From Rossellomorea pakistanensis (GTDB lineage: Bacteria; Bacillota; Bacilli; Bacillales; Bacillaceae_B), in assembly GCF_016908495.1 (NCBI RefSeq), contig NZ_JAFBDZ010000004.1, positions 310,001-374,000 on the forward strand: a stretch of DNA of 64,000 bases, in the 5' to 3' direction. A program made the translations under genes and the position numbers. The notes under the pieces are model-generated. The model made no database searches. It was given only the letters and a program-made list of their open reading frames with translations, and was not told the origin of the DNA. How positions within the stretch are numbered: the stretch's first letter is position 1; each line of letters starts with the position of its first letter. Below, in pieces: positions 51,222 to 60,257 of this stretch.

Positions 51222-52424
51222 ATGAAGAAAACAATAAAAGAACAAAAGTCAGTATTAATCATTCTTCTAAGCAATATATTCATTGCATTTCTAGGAATTG
51301 GTCTCATTATCCCCGTTATGCCGTCTTTTATGAATATCATGCATTTATCAGGAAAAACGATGGGTTATCTTGTTGCCGTATTTGCAGTGGCACAGCTTAT
51401 TATGTCTCCACTCGCAGGACGCTTTGTTGACCGTTACGGCAGAAAGAAAATCATCATAATCGGCTTATTCCTTTTTGGTGTTTCAGAACTTATCTTTGGT
51501 TTAGGTAAGAATGTATCGGTGCTATATTTATCAAGGATTCTAGGGGGAATTAGTGCCGCTTTTATAATGCCAGGTGTCACTGCATATGTTGCAGATATTA
51601 CATCCGTTAAGGAACGGTCAAAAGCGATGGGCTATCTTTCTGCCGCCATCAGCACTGGCTTTATAATAGGACCTGGCATCGGTGGCTTTATTGCAGAATA
51701 CGGTGTACGCATGCCCTTCTACGTTGCGGCTGCCATTGCCTTTTTAGCATGCATTTCATCAATATTTATTCTAAAAGAGCCACTAACAAAGGAACAGCTT
51801 GCAGAGATTTCTGCTAATACAAAGCAAACAAACTTTATTAGTGATTTCAAAAGATCACTTAATCCGCTTTACTTTATTGCATTTATCATTGTATTTGTAC
51901 TCGCTTTCGGTCTATCAGCATATGAAACTATTTTCAGCCTATTTTCTGATCACAAATTCGGATTCACCCCGCAAAACATTGCAGCCATTATTACAATAAG
52001 CTCCATCTTCGGGGTTGTTGTACAAGTATTTATGTTTGGTAAAATAGTAGATATACTTGGTGAAAAGAAACTGATCCAATTATGTTTAATTGCAGGTGCT
52101 GTATTAGCGGTGGCGTCCACTGCGATTACTAGCTTTTTGGCAGTGCTGGCGGTAACTTGCTTCATCTTCCTCGCATTCGACTTGCTTCGTCCGGCATTGA
52201 CCACATTTTTATCCAAAGCTGCCGGGAAAGAGCAAGGATTTGTTGCTGGAATGAACTCAACCTATACAAGCTTAGGAAATATCGTCGGTCCAGCGATGGG
52301 CGGAATACTATTTGACATAAACATCCACTATCCTTATCTTTTCGCTGCTATTATTATGGTTATTGGCCTTAGTATTACAGTTATGTGGAAGGAAAAGCAA
52401 TTGGGAGAAAGCTTAGCGAAATAA
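51222..52424 (+). CDS. MFS multidrug efflux transporter (Bmr/NorA-like)
   Basis: A 400-residue, 12-span exporter. The loop 2-3 motif is AGRFVDRYGRKKIIIIG (about residues 65-81), motif C-like GPGIGGFIAEYG (about 145-156) marks a drug:H+ antiporter, and GPAMGGILFD lies near 358. It belongs with the Bmr/NorA group. It is probably induced with the upstream TetR gene. The substrate drug is unknown. Confidence 0.88.
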   Translation: MKKTIKEQKSVLIILLSNIFIAFLGIGLIIPVMPSFMNIMHLSGKTMGYLVAVFAVAQLIMSPLAGRFVDRYGRKKIIIIGLFLFGVSELIFGLGKNVSVLYLSRILGGISAAFIMPGVTAYVADITSVKERSKAMGYLSAAISTGFIIGPGIGGFIAEYGVRMPFYVAAAIAFLACISSIFILKEPLTKEQLAEISANTKQTNFISDFKRSLNPLYFIAFIIVFVLAFGLSAYETIFSLFSDHKFGFTPQNIAAIITISSIFGVVVQVFMFGKIVDILGEKKLIQLCLIAGAVLAVASTAITSFLAVLAVTCFIFLAFDLLRPALTTFLSKAAGKEQGFVAGMNSTYTSLGNIVGPAMGGILFDINIHYPYLFAAIIMVIGLSITVMWKEKQLGESLAK

Positions 52425-52515
52425 TTTAAAAAAGCGCGGGCGACTTCGGCATAATCAGGACACAAATTCTTCCTGTTATCCATATGGATTCTTATATTTG
52501 AACAATGACCAAAAA

Positions 52516-52557
52516 GGAGTGAGGAACCATAGATACTATCTTATGGTTTCTCACTCC
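52516..52557. terminator. Long hairpin after the efflux operon
   Basis: GGAGTGAGGAACCATAGATA and CTATCTTATGGTTTCTCACTCC pair almost perfectly over about 19 bases. T residues follow on the minus strand (TTTTT) and only TTGATTT on the plus strand. It lies 91 bases after the MFS stop and touches the edge of the repeat element. Confidence 0.6.
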
Positions 52558-52752
52558 TTGATTTAGGTCATCCTTTTTTTTACCAGTCTTTTCAGAAGAA
52601 CTTGTTTAGGTTCCTTTTTGATTTTGTCCCACTACATATTAACTTGTGCATAAATTTTACATCTCGTGGATTTCTTAATCATTTTCATGCATAAAATCAG
52701 ATTCTTGTGCAATTTCCCAAAATTTTCGTGCACAAAACCAAAAAGTTGTGCA
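52555..52752 (-). repeat. TGCA-phased intergenic element, copy C
   Basis: On the minus strand the element matches copy A along its whole length. TGCA cores lie at 52647, 52667 (TGGA), 52688, 52708, 52729 and 52749, spaced 20/21/20/21/20. The non-TGCA end (52555-52600) shares TTCTGAAAA and CCTAAATCAAGG with copy A. No ORF. The remainder of 52425-52854 is non-coding. Confidence 0.7.
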
Positions 52753-52854
52753 TTACCACTATTCAAAACATGAACTGAGTCTTATAACTAGAGTAGATAA
52801 TGAGATTACTATGGATTTGATATTCTTTATTCAATGAATTGCTTGATATTTTTT

Positions 52855-53067
52855 TTATTGAGTTAATTGTATCCTCATTTTGTAAAGCTCTAAGGTACCT
52901 GTTTTCATTATCACGTTCTTATCAATGTCAAAATAAAACCTCATTACTGTATTCTGTTTATAATCCACTCTGTTTACTTCCGCAATATTATTATCGATGT
53001 CTATCCTTACATACGCATATTCAACTATTGGCGTTATACTAGCTTTACTTGTCCAATTTTCATCCAC
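52855..53067 (-). CDS. Small hypothetical protein
   Basis: A 70-codon frame with protein-like composition: IVEYAYVRIDIDNNIAEVNR, then MRFYFDIDKNVIMKTGTLEL. It reads like one beta-rich domain. The RBS is weak (TAGTGG just before the ATG), there is no neighbour in the same operon and no family is recognised. It could be a fragment of a larger gene. Confidence 0.35.
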   Translation of the reverse strand: MDENWTSKASITPIVEYAYVRIDIDNNIAEVNRVDYKQNTVMRFYFDIDKNVIMKTGTLELYKMRIQLTQ

Positions 53068-53188
53068 TAGAACTCACACTGATCCTTGATAAATAGATGA
53101 ACTGACTTAAATCGAATTTATGACTCTACTTCTTCAAGAGGACTTCTCTTTCTAGAAGATATGCCCCCTCTAAATATATAAACTATGG

Positions 53189-53629
53189 TCAAAAATCTAT
53201 ATAAAATGGTTGCGTTTCTTCATTCAAACAACATTCTATTCTCTGTCTGAAATTTTTCCAAGTCACCATTTCTAAAGCTTCCTCGATTGGGAAGAACCCC
53301 ACTTCCAAACTCTCTGGAGAAGTTGTCAATTTACCTCCGACTGGTTTAGCTAGAAACAACGTGTTACAAATTGAACTACTTACATTTTGAAACACTCCAC
53401 AAAATTTTAATACTTCAATATCTATTCCAGATTCTTCTCTAGTTTCCCTAATTGCAGCTTCTTTCAGCGATTCTCCTTCTTCAACTTGCCCCCCAGGCAT
53501 TTCCCAGCCTCTCCGTGGACCTTTGATTAATAAAATTTCCCTTTGTTCATTAAGTACAATAGTCGCTGCTGAAATAATATGTTTTGGCGGCGTATAAACA
53601 TCTTGTGTACTTTGTTTATTTGATATCAA
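53189..53629 (-). CDS. NUDIX hydrolase
   Basis: A 146-residue NUDIX-fold hydrolase of nucleoside-diphosphate-linked compounds. The NUDIX box is complete: GGQVEEGESLKEAAIRETRE followed by ESGI (about residues 45-68), with the catalytic EExxE glutamates. It looks like an 8-oxo-dGTP or ADP-ribose type housekeeping enzyme, but the substrate cannot be assigned. I prefer a TTG start at 53629, six bases after GGGGGA; a TTG at 53647 lies in front of that site. Confidence 0.85.
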   Translation of the reverse strand: MISNKQSTQDVYTPPKHIISAATIVLNEQREILLIKGPRRGWEMPGGQVEEGESLKEAAIRETREESGIDIEVLKFCGVFQNVSSSICNTLFLAKPVGGKLTTSPESLEVGFFPIEEALEMVTWKNFRQRIECCLNEETQPFYIDF

Positions 53630-53804
53630 TAAACTTCCCCCATTCAATGGTTGATTGGTATATTATTATTTTAACAGGAATACTACTGAAAGAATGTCCA
53701 ACTAAAATTACTAGTTTCTTTCTTTCTGCTTTATGTAATCATTTTCTGAGATTCTTTACAAATTGAACACTATGCTTTGGCATTTCGCTTTTACCACAAA
53801 AGCC

Positions 53805-53906
53805 TTATTTTTTCTTTTTCTTCGTCGATGAATCAAAAAAACCTAATGCAACCGCAACCGCCACAGCAATTCCAATCCAGGCACCAATACTCACAACTGC
53901 CACCAC
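53805..53906 (-). CDS. 33-residue membrane peptide with lysine tail
   Basis: A very short minus-strand gene: a GTG start eight bases after AAAGG (within AGAGGTAAAGG), one strongly hydrophobic span (SIGAWIGIAVAVAVALGFF, residues 6-24), then DSST and five lysines. This is a typical one-pass small membrane protein with N-out or N-in set by the Lys tail. It lies about 430 bases downstream of the C45 hydrolase gene in the same direction. Many Bacillus small membrane peptides are transporter partners, but nothing here identifies the partner. A second GTG at 53903 is also possible. Confidence 0.5.
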   Translation of the reverse strand: MVAVVSIGAWIGIAVAVAVALGFFDSSTKKKKK

Positions 53907-53980
53907 CTATAAAACCTTTACCTCTTTATACGTATGAGGCAATTCAATGTTTCATAATTTAATCATGTTTCTTTTTTATT

Positions 53981-54370
53981 TTGGCCTTATCGGATGTTAA
54001 AGACTGTGAAATAACCCAAGAACTTAAATGTAAGCATATTCGTAAAAGAATAATAGAAAAGACAATAGATGCTTATTTAATTTCTGACCCTATTTTAAGA
54101 CCCGATTCTATAAAAGAAAAGCTGTACATAAAGACTGTGCTTTATCTCAATTATATAGTTATCAAAATAATAATTACTTCTCCACTAGGAGAGTTTCAAT
54201 CTCAAATATTCCTATCCCATAAATCTGAAAAGGGCCTCATCGATTCGATAAGACCTTTTTCTGCTATCTCTTATTCCCTAAAAGTATCCCAACATCTCTT
54301 TATGGACGATACTACTCTTCAGCTTTTACATTCATTTACCTATGATCTTCACAAGGCTTACCGGGAATAA
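53981..54370 (+). CDS. Hypothetical protein, doubtful
   Basis: A 129-codon frame starting at TTG without a visible RBS. The translation is protein-like in its middle (KHIRKRIIEKTIDAYLISDP, then YIKTVLYLNYIVIKIIITSP) and does not look like a shadow of a minus-strand gene until its last 35 bases, which overlap the C45 hydrolase end. No family is recognised. It may be a decayed gene with its true start lost. Confidence 0.3.
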   Translation: MALSDVKDCEITQELKCKHIRKRIIEKTIDAYLISDPILRPDSIKEKLYIKTVLYLNYIVIKIIITSPLGEFQSQIFLSHKSEKGLIDSIRPFSAISYSLKVSQHLFMDDTTLQLLHSFTYDLHKAYRE

Positions 54371-55352
54371 TCGTCACATTCCCTTCACCTAAGTTCATTA
54401 TAATACTAAACACGGTTTCCATTTGTTCATGCTTTAGTTGTGTCGGATCTTTATGACGGCAAATGGAGTTTGGGTAATGTGTATGGTCAGAAAGCCATTG
54501 TTTAATCGTTTCGACAGTGACTGGTTGATTATGTTCATCTATTTGTGTCATTAATGTATCAAGCCGTTGAAATGAATCCTGAATAGGATAATCTGGAACG
54601 TTAGTTTGAAGGTGAGCTGAACATATATGGTTTGTATGAACAACGGCACCATCCTTAGGTTCAATTCTACTTGTCCCACGGGGTGACACTTCTAATCCGA
54701 TTGCATTCCCATCTTTAGAAGCGACTAAAAAGTGGGCTGGTGATGCGATTTGATCTGGTATGACCGTATCAAGTGCTTCATCGAAGGTATTAGACTCCAA
54801 TATTGCTCTCAATCCAATATGAATCGGGATTTTTGGTGCCCATGTTTTCGTTTTAAGGGCATTTAAGCAGACCCCTATTCCTTCAGAATTACAGCCTATT
54901 TTTCCAATAATCCCACCTTCTGTCACCATTTGAATCCTCGGTTTATCCGCTTGGGTCATTTCGATTGATAAAAGGCTGTTTTGCTGTTCTTTTGTCCAAT
55001 CCCAATTCTGGGCAAGCCATGTAGTTTCAGCTTGAATGGCTAGGGCGGAACAACCGTCATTTGCATTTGTCAGCGCAATTTCACTGCGTGCATTTAAGGT
55101 TAAAATGTCGGCAAATGAGACACCTGCCCCTTCGGCGATTCCCTCCATTTCGTCGATATATTCAGGGCGGAATTTTTCAATGGAAGGAAGATGCAGAAGG
55201 GCCTTATGATTCGCTTCCTTCCAAGATAGACGGCTATAACCATAGAATAGCTTTTCATAGGTTTCTAGACTTTGGTGAACCTCTTCTTTCCCTTGCCTTC
55301 CGTGCTGAACGCCAATATGATAGGCAGAGCCTTGGAGTTTTAGCTTCTTCAA
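54336..55352 (-). CDS. C45 family peptidase/acyltransferase (AAT-like Ntn hydrolase)
   Basis: A 338-residue protein of the acyl-CoA:6-aminopenicillanate acyltransferase family. These are Ntn hydrolases that self-cleave before a Cys, which becomes the N-terminal nucleophile; here that is Cys in NDGCSALA (about residue 101). Also visible are AYHIGVQHGRQ near the start, WLAQNWDWT (about 111-119) and NEGIG-like NSEGIGVCLNAL (about 155-166). Substrates are N-acyl amino acids or peptides. It starts at TTG 55352, overlapping the amidohydrolase stop, so the two are coupled. It closes a transport-plus-hydrolysis operon. Confidence 0.85.
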   Translation of the reverse strand: MKKLKLQGSAYHIGVQHGRQGKEEVHQSLETYEKLFYGYSRLSWKEANHKALLHLPSIEKFRPEYIDEMEGIAEGAGVSFADILTLNARSEIALTNANDGCSALAIQAETTWLAQNWDWTKEQQNSLLSIEMTQADKPRIQMVTEGGIIGKIGCNSEGIGVCLNALKTKTWAPKIPIHIGLRAILESNTFDEALDTVIPDQIASPAHFLVASKDGNAIGLEVSPRGTSRIEPKDGAVVHTNHICSAHLQTNVPDYPIQDSFQRLDTLMTQIDEHNQPVTVETIKQWLSDHTHYPNSICRHKDPTQLKHEQMETVFSIIMNLGEGNVTIIPGKPCEDHR

Positions 55353-56989
55353 TTATAGATACCACCAGAAACTAGTTCAGAAAGCTGTTCGGTTTCATAA
55401 ACCCTTTTCCCATCGATCATCGTCATTAGCACTTCAATATCTAAAATCTCTTTTCTTTCCGTATTTAGGATCGAACGGTCAAGGACAATAAGGTCTGCAA
55501 CTTTTCCAGGTTCAATACTCCCTTTGAAGTCTTCTTCAAATGAAGCATAGGCCCCGTTTATAGTATACATACGAATTGCTTCAAGAATAGGGACACGCTG
55601 ATGGATCCCTGCATCTTGGTTAGACTGCGATTTTCTATGAACCGCTTCATAAAGTCCCCGCATTGGCGAAAAATCGGTTACAGGAGAGTCAGAGCCGATA
55701 GCGGCCTTAATTCCATTCTGTAAATAATCATTTAGCGGATACATATGATTGACTCTCTCTCCATAGTGATGTAAATAGATATCTCCAAATTCATATAGAA
55801 ATGCTGGGTTTGGAATTGGAATGACCTCCAATTCCTTCATTCTTTCAATGAGATCAGGCATTGCAACATCGGCATGTTCAATACGGTGGCGATGATCTTT
55901 TCGTGGATGAAGTTTATTGGCTTTTTCATAAGTATTTAACAGCATCTCAATGGCGGCATCCCCTTGTGCATGAGCCGTAATTTGCCATCCCATTTTATGT
56001 GCTTCAAGAAATAATTCGTCTAACTCTTCTTGAGATAAGTATTTGATTCCGTAATTCTCCTGATCACTCGTATATGGCTTTCGGGTTGCTATTGTTGGAC
56101 CTGTACTACTGCCATCTAAGAATACTTTAACAGGGCCAATTTTATACTTTTCATCTCCTAAACCTGTCACAATTCCCGTTTTCAATACATCCTTTGCATA
56201 GGGAACACTTTCATTCAAAGCACAGTAGATAACGTAAACACGTTGTTTTAATAGATCTTTTTTTACAGCTGATTGCAGGGAACGCATATTGGCTGCACTT
56301 ACTCCACCAGCATCATGAATACTAGTGATGCCTTTCTCTAAAAAATGTTTGGAAGCAATCTCATGTGCTTGATCAAATTCTTTTTCTGAATAGGAAGCAA
56401 GCCCTAACGTATTCATATGGGCGCTTTCTATTAATAATCCATTTGGCGTCCCATGTTCAGCCCGTCCAATCTTCCCACCTTCTGGATCAGGTGTATTTTC
56501 ATCAATGTTGAAGATTTTTAAGGCATAGCTGTTTACTGCAGATATATGTCCACACGTTCGAGTGATGATGATGGGATGGTCACTTGATACAGAATCTAAT
56601 TCTTCGAGGGTCGGGTATCGCTTTTCAGCTATCGTTTCATTATTGAAGCCCCATGCCCTTACCCATTCGCCTTTCGGTGCAGCCTCTGCTTTTTCTTTTA
56701 AGGCTGTCAATATCTTTGAAATACTGTTATTTTCAGGATCCTTACATGAAACGGCCAATTGATTGGTTCCATACATTGTAATATGGGCGTGTGATTCAAT
56801 AAATCCTGGTAATAGCGACTTCCCTTGCAAATCGATAACATTGGTTGCACTTGATGACCATTGCTTTATTTCTTCATTCGTTCCGACAGCGATAATCTTA
56901 TTTCCTTTTATAGCAACCGCTTCAGTAATAGTATTTTTAGCATTAACCGTGATGACTTCTCCGTTAATAAAAATGAAATCTGCTTTCAT
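55349..56989 (-). CDS. YtcJ-like metal-dependent amidohydrolase
   Basis: A 546-residue enzyme of the YtcJ group. Metal-site motifs are ESHAH (about residues 65-69), His in ITAHAQGDAA (about 340), His in HRIEHADVA (about 370) and the catalytic Asp in IGSDSPVTD (about 437). It is the third YtcJ-type protein in this window, alongside the intact and chimeric ones near 35-38 kb, but is clearly diverged from them. RBS GGAGAGG precedes the ATG by five bases. Its neighbours (symporter, C45 hydrolase) suggest breakdown of an imported acylated amide. Confidence 0.88.
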   Translation of the reverse strand: MKADFIFINGEVITVNAKNTITEAVAIKGNKIIAVGTNEEIKQWSSSATNVIDLQGKSLLPGFIESHAHITMYGTNQLAVSCKDPENNSISKILTALKEKAEAAPKGEWVRAWGFNNETIAEKRYPTLEELDSVSSDHPIIITRTCGHISAVNSYALKIFNIDENTPDPEGGKIGRAEHGTPNGLLIESAHMNTLGLASYSEKEFDQAHEIASKHFLEKGITSIHDAGGVSAANMRSLQSAVKKDLLKQRVYVIYCALNESVPYAKDVLKTGIVTGLGDEKYKIGPVKVFLDGSSTGPTIATRKPYTSDQENYGIKYLSQEELDELFLEAHKMGWQITAHAQGDAAIEMLLNTYEKANKLHPRKDHRHRIEHADVAMPDLIERMKELEVIPIPNPAFLYEFGDIYLHHYGERVNHMYPLNDYLQNGIKAAIGSDSPVTDFSPMRGLYEAVHRKSQSNQDAGIHQRVPILEAIRMYTINGAYASFEEDFKGSIEPGKVADLIVLDRSILNTERKEILDIEVLMTMIDGKRVYETEQLSELVSGGIYN

Positions 56990-57022
56990 TTGTACCTCTC
57001 CTTATCAAAATATTTAATTAGG

Positions 57023-58525
57023 CTACAGGGCTTTGGTTGTGGGCTCTGTTGATTCTTCATATAATTCATCCACCATATCTGGGAAAAAGCGTTCAATCGT
57101 TGATCTGGAGGTTGGCTGTGTAAGTAGGGAGACGACAACGAATGTAGGAATGTTAATCATAAGTCCCCAGATACCTGCATGAATCCCTAACGGATGCGGA
57201 ATCCAAACGGAAAACACAAGCGTTACAATGAAACCGGTAAGCAAGCCCCAAAACGTACCATGCTTTGTCGCTCTTGGCCATAAAAACATGCCGATAACAG
57301 CGGGAAAGGATTGGCCGATAAAACCGTAGCCGATTAATAGGATATAGACTAAACTTGCCGGCTGCATAATCGAAATGGGGGCAATGATCAGCCCCATAAT
57401 CGGGAAAATCAATCGGCGTGTTAGCTTGCCAGTTGTTTGATCGTTCAATTTAAACAATGGCTGTAAAATATCTTTACTATAGCTTAGCGCTGTCGCATGG
57501 ATACACGGCTCACTCGACGACATCGCCGCCGCTAGAGTACCTGCTCCCAGTAATCCCGCAATCAGAACAGGCATATTATCCACCGCCATTTGAATCGCAA
57601 CGGCATCTGGATTAGCTAAGTCTGCATAGGTGAAAATCCCAATAAATCCAACGACAATCATCGGTAAACAAACGATATAAAAAGTGGGCAACATCATGGT
57701 CGCTTTACGAATAGCGTCCTCTGACTTTGCTCCCATCCATGAAATCCAGTGGGTCTGCCAAATCGAAAACATTGAAATGAGAATCGAAGTTGTCCAAAAT
57801 TGAAAGCTCATATCCCCCAATGCCCCAGGTAATGTCAAAAATTGTGGTGCATCCTCTCTTACTCGCTCAAATACAGACGTAAACCACCAATCACCAGTGA
57901 ATTGCTTTGTCGCCCAGATTCCAAAAGCCCAAGAGACAGCAAACATGAGAGCTCCTTGGAAAGCGTTGGTGATTCCTATTGCTCTTAAACCACTACGGAA
58001 CAAATAAATCGAGATAATCCCTAAGGATAAAATGCACCCCAGCCAAACAGGGATTTTTCCAAAACTCATGACGTTTAATATGTAAGCGGCACCTGTCGTT
58101 TGTAATACAGCGTAGGCTAAAACACCGATTGAGGTAACAAAAGAAGCAAGTGCCCCCAAGCTCTTACTCTCATATCTGTCTGATATCGCAGATGCTTGTG
58201 TCACATGATTGTATTTCTTACCCAACATCCATACTTTAGGGCCGAAATACCAAGCCATAATCGCCATAAATGTTAAATAAACCACAACATATAACACGGG
58301 AACACCTTTCGTGTAAGCCCAGCCTGGTGCCCCCATAAACGTATAGGCACTAACTCCGCCTGCACCAACAAGTAAATACATCACAATCGGACCAATACTT
58401 CTTCCAGCTACTCCCCATTCTTCTACAGAGTCCATTTTTCTTCCTTTACCGGCACCTACGCCAAGCCAAACGGCAATAACCATATACAAGACAGTAATGA
58501 TTAAAGGAATGATAGAGCCACTCAT
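57023..58525 (-). CDS. Sodium:solute symporter (SSS family)
   Basis: A 500-residue transporter with about 13 spans. SSS features include YTFMGAPGWAYTKG (about residues 61-74), VTQASAISDRYESKS (about 107-121) and GLLGAGTLAAAMSSSEPCIHA (about 317-337). The family co-transports sugars, amino acids, vitamins or carboxylates with Na+. A small DUF3311-like protein is encoded immediately upstream, as is common for this branch. It probably brings in the substrate of the amidohydrolase and C45 enzyme encoded downstream. RBS GGGGG before the ATG. Confidence 0.9.
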   Translation of the reverse strand: MSGSIIPLIITVLYMVIAVWLGVGAGKGRKMDSVEEWGVAGRSIGPIVMYLLVGAGGVSAYTFMGAPGWAYTKGVPVLYVVVYLTFMAIMAWYFGPKVWMLGKKYNHVTQASAISDRYESKSLGALASFVTSIGVLAYAVLQTTGAAYILNVMSFGKIPVWLGCILSLGIISIYLFRSGLRAIGITNAFQGALMFAVSWAFGIWATKQFTGDWWFTSVFERVREDAPQFLTLPGALGDMSFQFWTTSILISMFSIWQTHWISWMGAKSEDAIRKATMMLPTFYIVCLPMIVVGFIGIFTYADLANPDAVAIQMAVDNMPVLIAGLLGAGTLAAAMSSSEPCIHATALSYSKDILQPLFKLNDQTTGKLTRRLIFPIMGLIIAPISIMQPASLVYILLIGYGFIGQSFPAVIGMFLWPRATKHGTFWGLLTGFIVTLVFSVWIPHPLGIHAGIWGLMINIPTFVVVSLLTQPTSRSTIERFFPDMVDELYEESTEPTTKAL

Positions 58526-58526
58526 A

Positions 58527-58742
58527 TTAATGGACCCCCATTCTGCTAGCTAGCCACATGATGGAGGTTGTCGTAAAAACAATGACATAGGACCAAAAAA
58601 TAATCACCGGAAGTCCTAAAATGAGCATATCGGAATTAAATAGAACAATAACAGGCCAGGAACCAAGCAGGACATTAACAATGATCAAACTTAAAAAAAT
58701 CCACCCTAATTTAGTTTTTGGTAAACGCAGTGTCGCTTTCAA
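58527..58742 (-). CDS. Small membrane subunit (DUF3311-like) of the SSS symporter
   Basis: A 71-residue protein with two spans (about residues 13-32 and 40-63). It has the size and position of the DUF3311 proteins that accompany many Na+:solute symporters and resemble an accessory subunit. Its stop is one base from the symporter start. It begins with TTG 58742, seven bases after AGGAGG. Confidence 0.75.
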   Translation of the reverse strand: MKATLRLPKTKLGWIFLSLIIVNVLLGSWPVIVLFNSDMLILGLPVIIFWSYVIVFTTTSIMWLASRMGVH

Positions 58743-59190
58743 TTATCTCCCTCCTAAAATAAAAAACTTTCCATCTTTTCTGTCCAAAAAATTCGAGAGT
58801 TTATTTCGAGATTTCACCAGATTAGAAATTGAACACAACCTCAAATAATTACGAATATTATTACTATTCAGTTTATATTCATTCGGTTCGCTTTTCATGA
58901 TACATTTTGCAACGCTAACAAGATAATAATTGGACACTTTGTAAACAAGCTGTCATTCAAATAGAGAAGGGAAAGATACACAAATTGGGATTCCCATGCT
59001 CATCCTTTCGATATCATTATTCAATTAAAACGCTCGATTACTTAATAAGAAAAATCCTGCACTGAGTACAGGATTTTTGATTAAGCTTTGCATTATATGG
59101 TTCAATTTTTTTCAATACGGAGTAACTTTATTTCAAAGCTACAGAAAGCGATTCCCTTCCTTGAAGACATGTCAACCTTATTTGATTTTT
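58743..59190. other. Intergenic region with a bidirectional terminator
   Basis: AAAATCCTG and CAGGATTTT (59051-59077) make a 9-bp stem with a 9-base loop and T runs on both strands. It lies about 115 bases past the DUF4822 stop on the minus strand. The region above it holds the promoter of the symporter operon. No gene is seen. Confidence 0.55.
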
Positions 59191-60159
59191 TTAGAAACTA
59201 TATTTTGGTTTCAGATCACCTTTATATGGTTCATGTTCAACGAATATAGTTATGTCCTTGCCATCTTTGTCTTTACCAGTTCTTTTATACGTAAATTTAT
59301 TATTATTAAGTTCGGTCAGTTCAAGAGCAGCACCATACTTATTATTTCCAATTGAAACATGGGCTCTTATTTTATTATCGTGTACAATATCGAAGTATCC
59401 ATAATCACCCCGGCTTTCGCCTGTTTCACCATTGAAAAACTCATATTTATTCGTCTTGTCATCAAATTTTGCCAGACTTATAAACATTGAATTATACTTT
59501 GTTACATCATTGCCGTCTTCATCTATTACCTTTGTACCGTGCCAAAGGGTACTACCTAAAATTTTATCTCCATCAACGTCTTTAACAATATCTCCTGTAG
59601 TAGTGTTCAACTGCTTGTCCGGATCAGTAAATGACAGCTCTTTTTCTTTATATGGAACATGTTCAACAAACACCTCTACATCGTTGCCATTAGCATCTTT
59701 TCCCATTCTTTTATACGTAAAAACATCTTTATTTAGTTTTGTCATGTCAACAACAGCTTGATAATTCATTGATTCTGAAATTAATATTCTCTTCTTCCCA
59801 TCATTGGTGATAAAGAATGTTCCGTTATCGCCACGACTTTCACCTGTCTTCGCATCAAAAAATTCATATCTTCCTGACTTCACATCATATTTCGCAAGAC
59901 CAATGAAGTTTGCATTCTCTTTTGTTAAGTCATTATTTCTTTTGTCATACACTCTTGTGCCTTGCCAATTTGTGCTACTAAGAATGTTAGCCATTTCCTG
60001 TCCTTTGGTTAACTTATTTTCTTTTTTAGTCTCTTTTACAGTTTGTTCTTGCTTCTGTTTACTTTGATATTCTTTTGCGTCAGCACCAGCACTGCACCCT
60101 GTTAATACTAATGTAAACCCTAGCAGTATTGATGGTATTGTTTTTGCTTTTTTGTTCAT
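59191..60159 (-). CDS. Lipoprotein with two DUF4822 domains
   Basis: A 322-residue lipoprotein. The lipobox is LVLTGC (about residue 22) and is followed by a charged Lys/Glu/Gln linker (about 28-52). Two homologous domains follow, about residues 55-170 and 195-315. Each begins with LSSTNWQGTRVYD or LGSTLWHGTKVID and includes KYEFF or RYEFF, ETGESRGDNG/DYG and FTYKRMGKD/TGKD, ending VFVEH.PYK. This matches DUF4822 in tandem. The domain has no known function. The ATG follows GAGGAG. It stands as a single gene. Confidence 0.85.
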   Translation of the reverse strand: MNKKAKTIPSILLGFTLVLTGCSAGADAKEYQSKQKQEQTVKETKKENKLTKGQEMANILSSTNWQGTRVYDKRNNDLTKENANFIGLAKYDVKSGRYEFFDAKTGESRGDNGTFFITNDGKKRILISESMNYQAVVDMTKLNKDVFTYKRMGKDANGNDVEVFVEHVPYKEKELSFTDPDKQLNTTTGDIVKDVDGDKILGSTLWHGTKVIDEDGNDVTKYNSMFISLAKFDDKTNKYEFFNGETGESRGDYGYFDIVHDNKIRAHVSIGNNKYGAALELTELNNNKFTYKRTGKDKDGKDITIFVEHEPYKGDLKPKYSF

Positions 60160-60257
60160 TTTTATCTTCTCCTCATTTTATGATTTTAGAGTATTTTACA
60201 TTCTTGTCTATTATTTAAAGTAGTGGTACGGTTTGATTAGAATCCTATACAATCTGT

